NCBI GenBank assembly: GCA_029259775.1
Contig: JAJDEN010000043.1
Span: 1 to 64,000 of the forward strand
Source of the DNA: Planctomycetota bacterium
Lineage (GTDB): Bacteria; Planctomycetota; PLA2; JAEUHO01
Length of the DNA stretch: 64,000 nt
Direction: 5' to 3'
Position 1 is the stretch's first letter. Every line of letters begins with the position of its first letter. The notes beneath the pieces are model-generated. The model searched no databases. It was not told the DNA's origin and saw only the letters and a list, made by a program, of their open reading frames with translations. Below, piece after piece: positions 18,460 to 28,076 of the stretch. The position numbers were made by a program, and so were the translations under genes.

Positions 18460-18756
18460 CTACCAGCGACCGCCACCGCCACCGCCGCCGCCGCCGCCAC
18501 GCGACTCGCGGGGCTTGGCAACGTTCACCTTGAGGCTACGGCCACCGAGGTCCTGGCCGTCGAGGGCCTGCATGGCCGCGTGCGCTTCCGCGTCGCTTGC
18601 CATCTCCACGAAGCCGAAGCCGCGCGGGCGACCGGTCTCGCGGTCAGTGATGAGGTTGACGCTGGTAACCGTTCCGTGGGCGGAGAAGGCGTCATGGACG
18701 TCGTTCTCGGTGCTGTCGAAAGAGAGGTTGCCCACGTAGAGCTTGTTCTGAGACAT
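18460..18756 (-). CDS. RNA-binding protein, single RRM with glycine-rich tail
   Basis: Protein of 98 residues. One RRM has RNP2 KLYVGNLSF and RNP1 RGFGFVEM, followed by [21 protein letters not shown] and a tail of about ten glycines ending RW. This is the bacterial Rbp/cold-inducible glycine-rich RNA-binding family, which probably acts as a single-strand RNA chaperone. The start at 18756 (MSQNKLYVG) is chosen by family length; the longer frame upstream has no homology style. No clear ribosome site precedes it. A leader of up to 400 bases suggests post-transcriptional control, as in cold-shock genes (inference). Confidence 0.93.
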   Translation of the reverse strand: MSQNKLYVGNLSFDSTENDVHDAFSAHGTVTSVNLITDRETGRPRGFGFVEMASDAEAHAAMQALDGQDLGGRSLKVNVAKPRESRGGGGGGGGGGRW

Positions 18757-19156
18757 ATCGTTCGTCGAATCCTTGAAAGTCTGCCCCTGTCCGTTCGAGA
18801 CGGACGCTGCGGGGCTCTGCTGTAAGTGACATGGCTGCTGAAGCAACCGGGCAGGGAGAAGCGGGACGGAGTCCCGATCGGTTTGCGCCGAAGAGCGAAA
18901 GTAGTTCTGTCAGATGGAAGGCTACAGCGCCCTGCACGTCGAAAACCGCTGAATTGCGAGCGTCGGAGCCATTTTGCGGCAGCTCCCGGCCGTCGATTCT
19001 GAGGCCCGTTGCGACGCGCAGGCCCAGCCAACGCGCCTCTGCGGGGGATTTGCCCGTTCCTGGTCCCATGGGGGTCCCCAGCGCGGCCTGAGGCCTCCGG
19101 CTCATGGATTCGCCCCGGGGAAGGCCTCGGGGGGAGCAGGGGCTGAGAACCAAGGC
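18757..19156 (-). promoter_or_regulatory. Leader/promoter region of the RRM gene
   Basis: Four hundred bases without a gene between gpsA and the RRM gene. In the minus-strand transcript direction, GTCCGT-CTCGA-ACGGAC (about 18794-18810) forms a 6-bp hairpin 40-55 bases before the start codon, and GGAC-TCC-GTCC (about 18868-18878) forms another further upstream. These may be parts of a structured 5' leader. I could not fix a promoter. Confidence 0.35.
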
Positions 19157-20176
19157 CTAGAGGATCAAGTCCGTCGTCTCGTCCTTGTACTCGCGGTGCA
19201 TCAGCGCCTGGAGCGCGTCGGCGGGCGGCTTGCCTTCGTGCACGACCTGGAAGACCTCGTGCGAGATCGGCAAGGCGAGCTCGTGCTTGCGCATGATCTC
19301 GTGCACGGGCTTGGAGCTCTTCACGCCCTCGGCCACCTGGTTCATGCTCGACGCGATGTCGGCGACGCGTTCGCCGCGGCCGATGCGTTCGCCGAAGGTG
19401 CGGTTGCGGCTCGAGCGCGACTCGCATGTCGTGTAGAGATCGCCGAGGCCGGAGAGGCCGAAGAAGGTGCGGCGTTCGCCGCCGAGCGCTTCGCCGAGCC
19501 GGGCCATCTCGATCATGCCCCGCGTGACGAGGGACGCCTTCGCGTTGACACCCAGCTCCATGCCGTCGCACATGCCCGCGGCGAGCGCGATGACGTTCTT
19601 GAGTACGCCACCGAGCTCGACGCCGATCAGGTCCGGGTTGGAGTAGACGCGCAGCGTGTCGCCCGAGAAGTCGATGCGGATGCGACGCGCAAGCTCCGGG
19701 TCGGGTGAGGCCACGACGGTCGTCGCGGGCATGCCCGCCGCGATCTCACGTGCGATGTTCGGGCCGGAGAGCACGCTGATCGTGCGCTGTGCGCCGGTCA
19801 CCTCCTGCAAGATCTCCGTCGCGCGCAAGTGGGTCTCGTTCTCGAGGCCCTTGGAGAGGCTCAGGATCGGCAGCTCGGCCGGCAGATGGGGGGCGTGCGC
19901 CGTCCACACGCTCCGCAGGAACGACGTAGGGACCGCCGAGACGAGCATGTCGGCGCCCGGCAGCAGGCTCGGAAGGTCCGAGGCAACTTCGATCGCCGCT
20001 GGCAGGTCGAACCCGGGCAGGTAGCGCGGGTTCGTACGCGTGTCGCGCATGTGCGCCGCGTACTCCTCGTCGTAGGACCACAGGCCGACCTCGAGGCCGA
20101 TGCCGGCGAGCACCATCGACATCGCGGTGCCCCAGCCACCGTCTCCTACGACCACGATGCGACGCATGCGCTCCAT
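19157..20176 (-). CDS. gpsA: Glycerol-3-phosphate dehydrogenase, NAD(P)+
   Basis: Makes sn-glycerol-3-phosphate from dihydroxyacetone phosphate for phospholipid synthesis; cytosolic, 339 residues. The Rossmann nucleotide motif reads VVGDGGWGTAMS. Substrate-domain signatures include LSGPNIAREIAAGMP, IGVELGGVLKNVIALAAGMCDG (catalytic Lys) and GLSGLGDLYTTCESRSSRNRTFG. A second start three codons in (20167) has a closer GGAG site and may be the true one. It lies 6 bases after plsY, forming the two first steps of lipid backbone synthesis as one operon. Confidence 0.97.
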   Translation of the reverse strand: MERMRRIVVVGDGGWGTAMSMVLAGIGLEVGLWSYDEEYAAHMRDTRTNPRYLPGFDLPAAIEVASDLPSLLPGADMLVSAVPTSFLRSVWTAHAPHLPAELPILSLSKGLENETHLRATEILQEVTGAQRTISVLSGPNIAREIAAGMPATTVVASPDPELARRIRIDFSGDTLRVYSNPDLIGVELGGVLKNVIALAAGMCDGMELGVNAKASLVTRGMIEMARLGEALGGERRTFFGLSGLGDLYTTCESRSSRNRTFGERIGRGERVADIASSMNQVAEGVKSSKPVHEIMRKHELALPISHEVFQVVHEGKPPADALQALMHREYKDETTDLIL

Positions 20177-20182
20177 ACGCGC

Positions 20183-20863
20183 CTAGAGCTTTTGGTCGAC
20201 TTCGCCGACGCGCCGCTCGCTGCCGGCGAGGATGCGGACGATGTTGCCGCGATGACGCCAGACGACGACGACCGCGCTGGTGACGAGGAAGAGTGAGACC
20301 GCGAGGTAGGTCTTCCACGCGTCTTCGCCACGCCAGGCCCAGTGGTGGACGGGGATGGCGACCATCGCACCCATCGAGCCGAGGCTCATGTACTTGGTCA
20401 GGCCGACGAGCAGGCCCCAGGCGCCAAAGCCCCAGAGCGCGGAGAGAGGCGCGAGTGCGGTGACGACGCCGAAGGCCGTCGCGACACCCTTGCCGCCCTT
20501 GAAGCGCAGGTAGGGCGTGAACATGTGGCCGAGGATGGCCGCGAGTCCGCAGACGGTCTGCAGCGTGAGCTCGTCCGTGGAGGACCCCATCCGGGAGCCG
20601 ATCCAGGCGGCCATGTCGAGCGAGACGAGCGCGCCGAACAGGCCCTTGCCGAAGTCGAGCGCGAAAGCGAAGAGGAAGATGCCGACCGAGGGCGCGCCCT
20701 GCCACAAACGTGAGCAGTTCGTCGCGCCAGTACCGCCGCTGCCGACCGTGCGTAGGTCGGTCCCCTTGAAGACCTTGGCGATCAGCCAACCAAAGGGGAT
20801 GCCGCCTACCAGGTAGGCGGCCAGGACGATCAGGATCTCGGCAAAGGGGCTGCCGATGTCCAT
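20183..20863 (-). CDS. plsY: Acyl-phosphate:glycerol-3-phosphate acyltransferase
   Basis: Integral membrane enzyme of 226 residues that acylates glycerol-3-phosphate with acyl-phosphate. Family signatures are visible: GGIPFGWLIAKV, SGGTGATNCSR (the usual GSGNxGATN loop with one change), HMFTPYLRFKGGKGVAT (phosphate-binding loop) and multiple membrane helices. The C-terminal tail RHRGNIVRILAGSERRVG is also typical. It is co-transcribed with gpsA, whose product is its substrate. Confidence 0.96.
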   Translation of the reverse strand: MDIGSPFAEILIVLAAYLVGGIPFGWLIAKVFKGTDLRTVGSGGTGATNCSRLWQGAPSVGIFLFAFALDFGKGLFGALVSLDMAAWIGSRMGSSTDELTLQTVCGLAAILGHMFTPYLRFKGGKGVATAFGVVTALAPLSALWGFGAWGLLVGLTKYMSLGSMGAMVAIPVHHWAWRGEDAWKTYLAVSLFLVTSAVVVVWRHRGNIVRILAGSERRVGEVDQKL

Positions 20864-21052
20864 GTAGCAATCTCCGGTGGGGGGTCAGAGCATACCGCTG
20901 ATGGTTGGGCAGCGGGACACGGTGTAGCGAGCCCGCTCACACTTCATCGGCCGGGTGGCTACCAGGTCACCAGCCCGGAAGATGGGGGCCTGCTCTGTAT
21001 GCCCGATGTTTCCCCCCTGGCACCCGGAGGGCGGGACGGGTCCAATGCTCGC

Positions 21053-22990
21053 ATGGGCCGACAGGGCACGACACGCGTGGGCATCGACACCGGAGGGACG
21101 TTTACGGACGTCGTCTGGATCGAGCGGGGCCAGCGTCGGACGGCGAAGGTCCCCTCGACACCCGCACGGCCCGACGAGGCCTTCCTCGCCGGCCTTGCGG
21201 CGGTCGGCGGCGTGGGCGCCGGGGCGCACGTCCATCACGGGACGACCGTCGGCACCAACGCCGTCCTCACACGCAGCGGCGCGCGCATCGCGTTCGTGAC
21301 GACCGCCGGCTTCGAGGACCTGCCCTGGATCGGCCGCGGCGGGCGCGATGATCTGCACGCCCTGACGCCGTCGCGGACACCTCCGTTGTTCGCTCGCCGG
21401 CTCGTGTTCGGCGTCGAGGAGCGCATCGATGCGGGAGGACGCGTGCTGGTGCGCCCGAGCGCGGCCGGGTTGCAGCGCCTCCGCGGGGACCTCGAACGCG
21501 CCAAGCCTGACGCCGTCGCCGTGTGCTTGCTCCATGCGGTACGCAACGACGTGCATGAGCGCGCCGTGCTACGGGCCGTGCGTACGCTCGGTGTGCCCGT
21601 GCACCTCAGCTCGCGCTCGTGCGCCGATCCGCGTGAGGTCGAACGCGCCACCACCGTGGCGCTGGACGCCTACGTCGCGCCCGTGCTTGGCGCCTACCTC
21701 GGCGATGTGGCCAAGCGCTTGGCGCCGGCTGCCCGTCGCGCCCTGACGATCATGCGCAGCGACGGCGGACGCATGTCCGTGCGTGAGGTCGCCCGCGGGC
21801 CTGCGCGCACGCTGCTCTCCGGTCCCGCGGCCGGTGTCGCCGCGGCCCGCGCGCTCGCCCGCGAGTTGAACGTGCCGCGCGTGCTGTCCTTCGACGTCGG
21901 CGGCACCAGCACGGACGTTGCGTGGATCGAGGGCGACGACCTCGCCGTGCGACCCTCGCTGCGCGTCGGTCCGTTCGAGGCCGGCGTACCGTCGGTCGGC
22001 ATCGAGACCGTCGGTGCCGGCGGCGGCAGCGAGGTGTGGATCGATCCTGGCGGCGCGCTACGCGTTGGGCCGCGGAGCGCCGGCGCCGATCCAGGGCCTG
22101 CGGCCTACGGTCGGGGCGGGCCATTCACGCTGACCGACGCCTGGCTCCTCAGTGGACGCGTCCCCGAGGCGCTGCTCGGCGGCGCCTTCCCCCTGGTGCG
22201 GGCCGCTGCGGAGAAGGCCGCGCTGCGCGTCGCCCGCGCCGCCCGGTGCACGATCGATGAGCTCTGCCAGGGCGTCGTCGCGGTCGCGGCGGCTGCCACG
22301 GCACGTGCCCTGCGCCTGGCCTCCGTGGCGCAGGGCCACGATCCCCGCCGCGCGGTGCTGATCGCCTTCGGCGGGGCGGGCGCCGTGCTCGCCGCCGAGA
22401 CGGCCGCGTTGCTCGGCATCGACGCGGTGATCGTGCCGACGGATCCGGGAACATTCGCTGCGGAAGGGACGCTCCTGGCGCCGCTCCGCGCCGACGCGGC
22501 CGAGGTCGTCGGCGATCGCAGTGAACTCGGCCGACGCGAGCGCCGGCTTTCGGCGCGCGTCCGCAAGGAACTTCAGCGCGAAGGTGCCCGCCGCGTGCGC
22601 GTCCGTACCGAGCTCGACGCGCGCTACGCGGGTCAGGCCTTCGAGGTGACCGTGCCGCACAGCGCAACGTGGGAGCGCGCGTTCCACGCGCGCCACGCCG
22701 ATCGCTACGGCTTCTCGACGCCCGACCGCGACGTCGAGGTCGTTCGCGTCCGCGTGCGGGGCGAGGGGGCGACGTCGGTGGCACGAGGCGCCACGCAGGC
22801 CCGCACCTCGGGCGGGCGCGTTCGCGCGCGGCGCGGTAGCGTGTTCCAGCGTGCCGACCTCCGGCCGCGCGACCGCGTGCGCGGGCCCGCGCGCATCGAG
22901 GAACTCTCCGGTACGACGTGGGTGCCGCGCGGCTGGTCCGCGGATGTCCTCAGCGCCGGCGCGCTGCGGCTCATGAGGGGGGCGCGATGA
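21053..22990 (+). CDS. hyuA: Hydantoinase/oxoprolinase subunit A
   Basis: ATP-dependent amidohydrolase subunit of 645 residues; the family acts on N-methylhydantoin, 5-oxoproline or acetone. The N-terminus TRVGIDTGGTFTDVVW is the ASKHA-type phosphate loop. HHGTTVGTNAVLTR, LSGPAAGVAAARAL, VLSFDVGGTSTDVAWIEG and IAFGGAGAVLA are further family blocks. The start at 21053 is preferred for fit; 20999 is an upstream alternative, and neither has a strong ribosome site. The 4-base overlap with the B subunit implies coupled translation. The substrate cannot be told from sequence. Confidence 0.94.
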   Translation: MGRQGTTRVGIDTGGTFTDVVWIERGQRRTAKVPSTPARPDEAFLAGLAAVGGVGAGAHVHHGTTVGTNAVLTRSGARIAFVTTAGFEDLPWIGRGGRDDLHALTPSRTPPLFARRLVFGVEERIDAGGRVLVRPSAAGLQRLRGDLERAKPDAVAVCLLHAVRNDVHERAVLRAVRTLGVPVHLSSRSCADPREVERATTVALDAYVAPVLGAYLGDVAKRLAPAARRALTIMRSDGGRMSVREVARGPARTLLSGPAAGVAAARALARELNVPRVLSFDVGGTSTDVAWIEGDDLAVRPSLRVGPFEAGVPSVGIETVGAGGGSEVWIDPGGALRVGPRSAGADPGPAAYGRGGPFTLTDAWLLSGRVPEALLGGAFPLVRAAAEKAALRVARAARCTIDELCQGVVAVAAAATARALRLASVAQGHDPRRAVLIAFGGAGAVLAAETAALLGIDAVIVPTDPGTFAAEGTLLAPLRADAAEVVGDRSELGRRERRLSARVRKELQREGARRVRVRTELDARYAGQAFEVTVPHSATWERAFHARHADRYGFSTPDRDVEVVRVRVRGEGATSVARGATQARTSGGRVRARRGSVFQRADLRPRDRVRGPARIEELSGTTWVPRGWSADVLSAGALRLMRGAR

Positions 22991-24564
22991 GCCGGACCAC
23001 GATCGACGCCGTCGACCTGGCCCTGACCCGCGATCTGCTGGAGAGCGTGGCCGACGAGATGGCCGCTGTGTGCATGCGCACGGCCGTGTCGCCCAACATC
23101 AAGGAGCGTCGCGACCTCAGCGCCGCCGTCTTCGACGGCGATGGGCTCATGATCGCGCATGCGGCGCACATCCCCGTCCACCTGGGCGCGATGCCCCTCT
23201 CCGTCCGCGCGGCGCTGGACACGCTGACGCTTCGTCCGGGCGACGTGGCGCTGCTCAACGACCCGTTTGCAGGCGGGACCCATCTGCCCGACATCACGGC
23301 CGTGATGCCGATCTTCGCCTCGCCGCGTGGCCGCGTACCCGTGTTCGTGGTGGCCGTGCGGGCCCACCACGCCGACGTGGGCGGCGCCGTGCCCGGCTCC
23401 ATGGCGCCGCAGGACGACATCTACGCCGAAGGCGTGCGGATCCCGCCCGTGCGCTGGGTCCGTGGCGGTGTCCAGGATCCCGATGTGACGCGGCTGCTGC
23501 TGGCCAACATGCGCGACCCGGACCAGCGCCTGGCTGACCTCGCCGCGCAGGCCGGGGCGCTGGCGCTCGGTGGTCGCCGGCTCGAGCAGATGGCGGGGGA
23601 TGCGGCAGGGCTGCGGCGTCTCGCACGGCGCGGGCGTGCGTTGGTGGACTACGCCGCGCGCATCGCCGCGGGTGCGCTGGCAGCGCTCCCCGCCGGGGAC
23701 GCCCGCGCCGATGCGTCGCTCGAAGTGCCGGACGCGCGCGGCACGACGGCGCGCATCGCCGTACGCCTGACGAAGAAGGGACGGCGCCTGCGCGTGGACT
23801 TCGAGGGCACGTCGGGGCCGGTCGGCGGGGGCCTCAATGCGCCCGAGGCTGTGACCCGCAGCGCGGTGTACTACTTCGTGCGCTGCCTCTGCCCGGACGA
23901 GACCCCGACGAACGACGGGCTCCTCCGGCATGTCGACCTACGCGTGCCATCAGGAAGTTTGCTCGCGGCGCGCTCGCCGGCACCCGTGGCGGGCGGCAAC
24001 GTGGAGACGAGCCAGCGAATCGTCGATGTGCTCTGGCTCGCCGCGGCGAAGCTCTGGCCGGACCGCATGCCGGCACCGGGCTGCGGAACCATGTCGAACT
24101 GGACCTTCGGTCCCGTGCCGGGCGGCCCCGTGTTTCCGACCTACTACGAGACGCTGCCGGGCGGCGCGGGCGCGGGTCCGGATGGCCCCGGCCATCACGC
24201 GATCCAGCAGCACATGACCAACACCGACTCGACGCCCACCGAGGTCTTCGAGGCCCAGTGGCCCGTCCGCGTGGAGCGCATGGCTCTGCGTCGACGCAGT
24301 GGCGGCCCGGGGCGTCGGCGCGGGGGCCAGGGCCTCGTGCGCGAGATCCGGTTCCTGGCGCCGGCCATCGTGTCGTGCCTCATGACGCGGCACGACGAGC
24401 CGCCGCCGGGCGTGGCCGGCGGACAGGCTGGCACCCCGGGCCGGCTGACGCTGATTTCCGGCGGTCGTGGCAAGCGTCTCACCGCCCGGTCCAGCGTCCG
24501 CGTGGAGCCCGGCGACGTGCTGCGCATCGAGACGCCGGGGGGCGGCGGGCACGGTCGAGCCTGA
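22987..24564 (+). CDS. hyuB: Hydantoinase/oxoprolinase subunit B
   Basis: Partner of HyuA, 525 residues. Characteristic HyuB blocks: SVADEMAAVCMRTAVSPNIKERRDLSAAVFDGDG, ALLNDPFAGGTHLPDIT, VRAHHADVGGAVPGSM, VDFEGTSGPVGGGLNAPEAVT and NVETSQRIVDVL. The C-terminal GGGHGRA end is typical. The ATGA junction with hyuA sets the start. The pair stands alone without transporter or racemase genes. Confidence 0.94.
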   Translation: MSRTTIDAVDLALTRDLLESVADEMAAVCMRTAVSPNIKERRDLSAAVFDGDGLMIAHAAHIPVHLGAMPLSVRAALDTLTLRPGDVALLNDPFAGGTHLPDITAVMPIFASPRGRVPVFVVAVRAHHADVGGAVPGSMAPQDDIYAEGVRIPPVRWVRGGVQDPDVTRLLLANMRDPDQRLADLAAQAGALALGGRRLEQMAGDAAGLRRLARRGRALVDYAARIAAGALAALPAGDARADASLEVPDARGTTARIAVRLTKKGRRLRVDFEGTSGPVGGGLNAPEAVTRSAVYYFVRCLCPDETPTNDGLLRHVDLRVPSGSLLAARSPAPVAGGNVETSQRIVDVLWLAAAKLWPDRMPAPGCGTMSNWTFGPVPGGPVFPTYYETLPGGAGAGPDGPGHHAIQQHMTNTDSTPTEVFEAQWPVRVERMALRRRSGGPGRRRGGQGLVREIRFLAPAIVSCLMTRHDEPPPGVAGGQAGTPGRLTLISGGRGKRLTARSSVRVEPGDVLRIETPGGGGHGRA

Positions 24565-24660
24565 GCCGGAGCGTTCGGCTTCTCGTAGAGACGCCCCCGG
24601 GCCGATCTGCCATCGGCGGCTGCGGAGCGGGTACCCTCGCGGTTCGCTGTGGAGAAGACC

Positions 24661-25458
24661 ATGGGCATCCCCGTGAAGTACCGCTGGTGGCTCGTGACCA
24701 TCCTGATCGTGGGCACGCTGCTGTTGATCTCGTCGCTCGCCCTGGACCGTCCCAACGTCGTGTGGGAGGCCTTCAAACCGCATTGCCCGCACTGCCGGCA
24801 TGAGGTGGCGGCCTACAGCCACCGCTGCGCGGACTGCAACAGCGAGTTCGACTGGACCGCGACGAGCGGCACGCAGAGTCCCATCTCGACGAACAGCCTG
24901 TCGGTGCTCGAGGCCGAGTGGGTGCACGGGCGTGTGAAGGAACTCGGGCTCGAGCCCGCCGCGGCGCGGGTCGCCAAGGCGCTCGGTCTCACGGACGCGG
25001 CTGCGACAGAGTTCCTGCAGAACGTCGGCCGCGGTGACTGCGGCTTGTGCGGCGGGAGCAAGAAGGACCTGGCCTCCGAAGATCTGGCGAAGGCCGACGT
25101 GTGCCCGTGCTGTTTCGGTTCGGGCGACTCCGTGACGTGCGGCGGGGACCGCCGCGTGCGTGTCGGCGATCCGATCGCCCACCGCGCGTTGCTCGACTAC
25201 AAGGCCACGATGGCAGATCTCATGCGGGGGCGCGCCGTGACCGCGCCTGGCGAGGTCGCCAAGGAGGCCCGCCGCCTGGCCGAGGCGTTCCTCACCATCC
25301 ACGCCGGCACGGCCGAGGCCGCCGAAATCGTCTATTGGAAGGACATCGACCAGCCCGTCTTCACGGGGGATGGCCAGATCAACGCGCGGCGCGCGGTGAG
25401 CGCGGTGGGGCGGGAGCGCCTGAACAAGGTGCTCGAAGCACTCCAGTCCCGCCCGTAG
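24661..25458 (+). CDS. Membrane-anchored protein with zinc ribbon and DnaJ-like zinc-finger motifs
   Basis: Protein of 265 residues. An N-terminal membrane helix (WWLVTILIVGTLLLISSLAL) is followed by a CPHC...CADC zinc ribbon (residues about 42-60) and, further on, CGLCGG and CPCCFGSG, the CxxCxG style of DnaJ zinc fingers (residues about 126-155). The C-terminal 100 residues are helical and unrecognised. The start at 24661 has a GGAG site; the in-frame GTG at 24649 lies before it. The orientation (cytoplasmic or periplasmic) is not certain and the function is unknown. Confidence 0.75.
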   Translation: MGIPVKYRWWLVTILIVGTLLLISSLALDRPNVVWEAFKPHCPHCRHEVAAYSHRCADCNSEFDWTATSGTQSPISTNSLSVLEAEWVHGRVKELGLEPAAARVAKALGLTDAAATEFLQNVGRGDCGLCGGSKKDLASEDLAKADVCPCCFGSGDSVTCGGDRRVRVGDPIAHRALLDYKATMADLMRGRAVTAPGEVAKEARRLAEAFLTIHAGTAEAAEIVYWKDIDQPVFTGDGQINARRAVSAVGRERLNKVLEALQSRP

Positions 25459-25464
25459 CGAGAG

Positions 25465-25495
25465 GGCCCGATCGGACCCTGGGTCCGTACGGGCC
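25465..25495. terminator. Long imperfect hairpin between two genes
   Basis: GGCCCG-AT-CGGACCC-T-GGGTCCG-TA-CGGGCC gives two stacked stems of 7 and 6 pairs in the short spacer after the zinc-ribbon gene. No T-run follows. It is a likely transcription attenuator or RNA processing hairpin. Confidence 0.5.
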
Positions 25496-25549
25496 GGTTG
25501 CCACGGCCGCGTTGCGATCCCAACTGGATCCCAACTTCCTGTTTCCGGC

Positions 25550-27022
25550 ATGCCCGAAAGCGGGGCACCCTGTAGAGGTGAATTGGGAACGGGAGCCCCG
25601 TCCTTGGCATTGCTGCGTCCCTTGTCCGCCCTGTTGATCCTGCTCCTGGTTGTAGGGGCTGGGCTGCACACGGCCGCGCCCGCGGAGGCTCGCGGCCAGA
25701 TGCCGGCGCGGGCGCGATCTGCCTACGCCGCCTTCCTGCGCGGTGACTTCCGACGTGCCGAGACCGAGAGCGCCCAGGCCGTACGCGAGTCCGCCCGCTC
25801 GGCGCCGGCGTGGTCGGTCCGCGGCTACATCCTCTCGCATGCGGGCAACAAGGCCGGCGCCGAGGCCGCCTACCGCGAGGCCATCCGGCTCGAACCGACG
25901 GATGCCGTCGCGCGCAACAACCTGGGCACCGTGCTCCTCGACCAGGGCAGGCCCCAGAATGCCCGTCGCGCCTTTGCAGCGGCGCTCTCGCTGCATCCTT
26001 CCTACGCGGATGCCCGCAACAACCTCGGCGCCGCCCTGGAGCGCCTCGGTGAGGTCGAGGCCGCGCGCCGCAACTACCGGGTCGCGACGGTCCTCGATCC
26101 GCGCCACGCCAAGGCACACAACAACCTCGGCGCCTCGCAGCTGCGCGCCGGCAACGTCAAGCAGGCGTCAGCCTCGTTCGCCAAGGCCGCCGCGCTCGAT
26201 CCCAACTTCGGCGCCCCTGCGCTCAATCTCGCGCTGCTCGACCCCGACGGCGGCCGCGGGGAGGAGTTCCTGGCGCGGCTGGAAGCCGCCGCGGCCAAGC
26301 CGGGGGCGACGCCGGCGCTCAAGGCGCGCGTCTTGGCGCTGCGCGCCAGCCGTGAGGCCGTCGCGCGTCGCTGGCAGCGCGCACGGTCTCTCTACCTGCA
26401 GGCGCTCCGGTTCACGCCGCGGGACACGAACCTGCTCAACAACGTGGCGGTCGTCGAAGACCAGCTCGCGATGGATCGCGAGGCCCTCTTGCACCTTACG
26501 GAGGCGCTCGACATCGCGCCGGATCTGAAGGTGGCGCAAAACAACATCGGCATCGTGCACGTGCACCGCGGCAAGCTCGATCTGGCCGAGAGCGTGTTCA
26601 ACGACTTGATCCGCCAGGACCCCAAGTTCCACCGCGCGCACTACAACCTGGGCGTGGTGCACGCCTCGCGTGGCGATGTGACGAAGGCGCGCCAGTCTTT
26701 CGAGCGTGCAGCCCGGCTTGCGCCGCGCGACGCGGCGGTGCGCTACAACCTGGCGATCCTCGCGCGCAGCGATTCGGGCGACGTCCGTGCTGAGCGCCGA
26801 GCCTACGAAGAGGTCTTGCGCCTCGACCCGAACCTCACGGAGGCCCGGCTGGCGCTGGGCATGCTGCTCGCCGATCCGGCCACGCCTGCCCGCGAGCGCG
26901 ATCCCAAGGCGGCCGCGATCCACCTGCGGCGCTTCCTCGAGCTCGCCCCCGCCACCGACTCGGAAGGCCGGCAACAGGCCTCCGATTGGCTCGCTTGGCT
27001 AGCAGCCGAAGCCAAGAGCTAG
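25550..27022 (+). CDS. Exported TPR-repeat protein
   Basis: Protein of up to 490 residues with a hydrophobic N-terminal segment (LSALLILLLVVGAGLHTAAPAEA), probably a signal peptide. From residue 60 to the end it consists of about ten tetratricopeptide repeats, for example AVARNNLGTVLLDQGRPQNA, ADARNNLGAALERLGEVEAA and RAHYNLGVVHASRGDVTKA. These are protein-binding scaffolds, probably for an envelope complex. The true start may be a TTG at 25583 with an AGAGGTG site close upstream. The gene converges on the XRE regulator. Confidence 0.85.
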   Translation: MPESGAPCRGELGTGAPSLALLRPLSALLILLLVVGAGLHTAAPAEARGQMPARARSAYAAFLRGDFRRAETESAQAVRESARSAPAWSVRGYILSHAGNKAGAEAAYREAIRLEPTDAVARNNLGTVLLDQGRPQNARRAFAAALSLHPSYADARNNLGAALERLGEVEAARRNYRVATVLDPRHAKAHNNLGASQLRAGNVKQASASFAKAAALDPNFGAPALNLALLDPDGGRGEEFLARLEAAAAKPGATPALKARVLALRASREAVARRWQRARSLYLQALRFTPRDTNLLNNVAVVEDQLAMDREALLHLTEALDIAPDLKVAQNNIGIVHVHRGKLDLAESVFNDLIRQDPKFHRAHYNLGVVHASRGDVTKARQSFERAARLAPRDAAVRYNLAILARSDSGDVRAERRAYEEVLRLDPNLTEARLALGMLLADPATPARERDPKAAAIHLRRFLELAPATDSEGRQQASDWLAWLAAEAKS

Positions 27023-27128
27023 GAGCCTGCCCCTGTACTCGGCGGCGCTTCACCATCCCCTCCTCGCGTGACAAACCACGCGTCGTCTCGGATGGCCTTG
27101 CGGCGCCTTCGCCCTCGGCGCCAGTCTG

Positions 27129-28043
27129 CTAGCGAAGGGCGCGGACCAACAGGAGGACGACAGCGCCTTCGAACGCGTCCTCCGCCATGCGGATCGGAGC
27201 GACGTCGGGCCGCGTGGCGTCCAGACGAATGCCGCCGCCCTGCTGGTGCCACGTCCGCACCAGGTCGCGCTTCTCATGGCGCACGACGACCGTGTCGCCG
27301 CCGTGCGGCGTGCGTTCCGGATCGACGAGCAGGAGATCGCCTGCTTCGACGCGGGGGTGCGCTTCGTCGTCGGCGATGCGCACGAAGAACGCCGCCGCGC
27401 TCCCGAGGCGGGCGTCCAACTCGATCATGTCCTCGGGTGTGCCGTCGCGTGTTGAGTCCGCGAAGACCTCGACCATGCGCCGCGAGCTGTCCTTCGACGT
27501 CGAGGCGGGTGCGTTGCCCGTGAGCACGCCGGGCAGTACGCGCGCGAGCAGCTCGCGTTCCTTGTCGTCGGCTTCGGCGAGAAGATCGTCGCTCTCGGCT
27601 TCGGCCTCGGCGAGCGAACGCACCTTGCGCGCGCGCCCCAGCAGCCGGCCGGCGAGCATGCGCTGGTCCGGGGGCAGATCGAGGAACTCCGACATCGGGT
27701 CGATCACTCGCGGGCCGCGCGCCATGTGGAAGAGCGTCGTCACCAGCAGCCGGTCGCGCGAGCGGCGTACCTTGCCCCGTTCGCGGTTGGCGCGTTCGAG
27801 ACGCTTGCGGATGGGGGGCGGGGAGCGCTCCAGCGCCGCGAGGTCCTGGAGCCGACGCTCCGCGATGTTGAGGGCCTTGCATAGCCGTGCGATGACCTTG
27901 GGGCGCGGCGCACGTCGGGCGCCTGACTCGAGCTGCGAGATGTAGGAACCGGTCATCTCGATCTTGGCAGCCAGGGCCTTCTGCGAAAGGCCGGCGCGCT
28001 CGCGGGAGCGCTTCAGGGCGGCGGCGAAGCTCTTCTCGGACAC
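27129..28043 (-). CDS. XRE-family repressor with S24/LexA-like C-terminal domain
   Basis: DNA-binding regulator of 304 residues. The N-terminal helix-turn-helix (residues 5-60) reads LKRSRERAGLSQKALAAKIEMTGSYISQLESGAR. The C-terminal part (about 190-300) follows the peptidase S24 pattern: AAFFVRIADDEAHPRVEAGDLLLVDPERTPHGGDTVVVRHE. Where cleavable repressors have Ser-Met, this has Glu-Ala, so autoproteolysis looks lost. The domain may serve only for dimerisation or ligand sensing. A direct-repeat operator lies in the divergent promoter immediately upstream, so autoregulation and control of the small RNA opposite are likely (inference). Confidence 0.88.
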   Translation of the reverse strand: MSEKSFAAALKRSRERAGLSQKALAAKIEMTGSYISQLESGARRAPRPKVIARLCKALNIAERRLQDLAALERSPPPIRKRLERANRERGKVRRSRDRLLVTTLFHMARGPRVIDPMSEFLDLPPDQRMLAGRLLGRARKVRSLAEAEAESDDLLAEADDKERELLARVLPGVLTGNAPASTSKDSSRRMVEVFADSTRDGTPEDMIELDARLGSAAAFFVRIADDEAHPRVEAGDLLLVDPERTPHGGDTVVVRHEKRDLVRTWHQQGGGIRLDATRPDVAPIRMAEDAFEGAVVLLLVRALR

Positions 28044-28076
28044 GCCCCGATGCTAGCGCCACCGGGGTTCATCATC

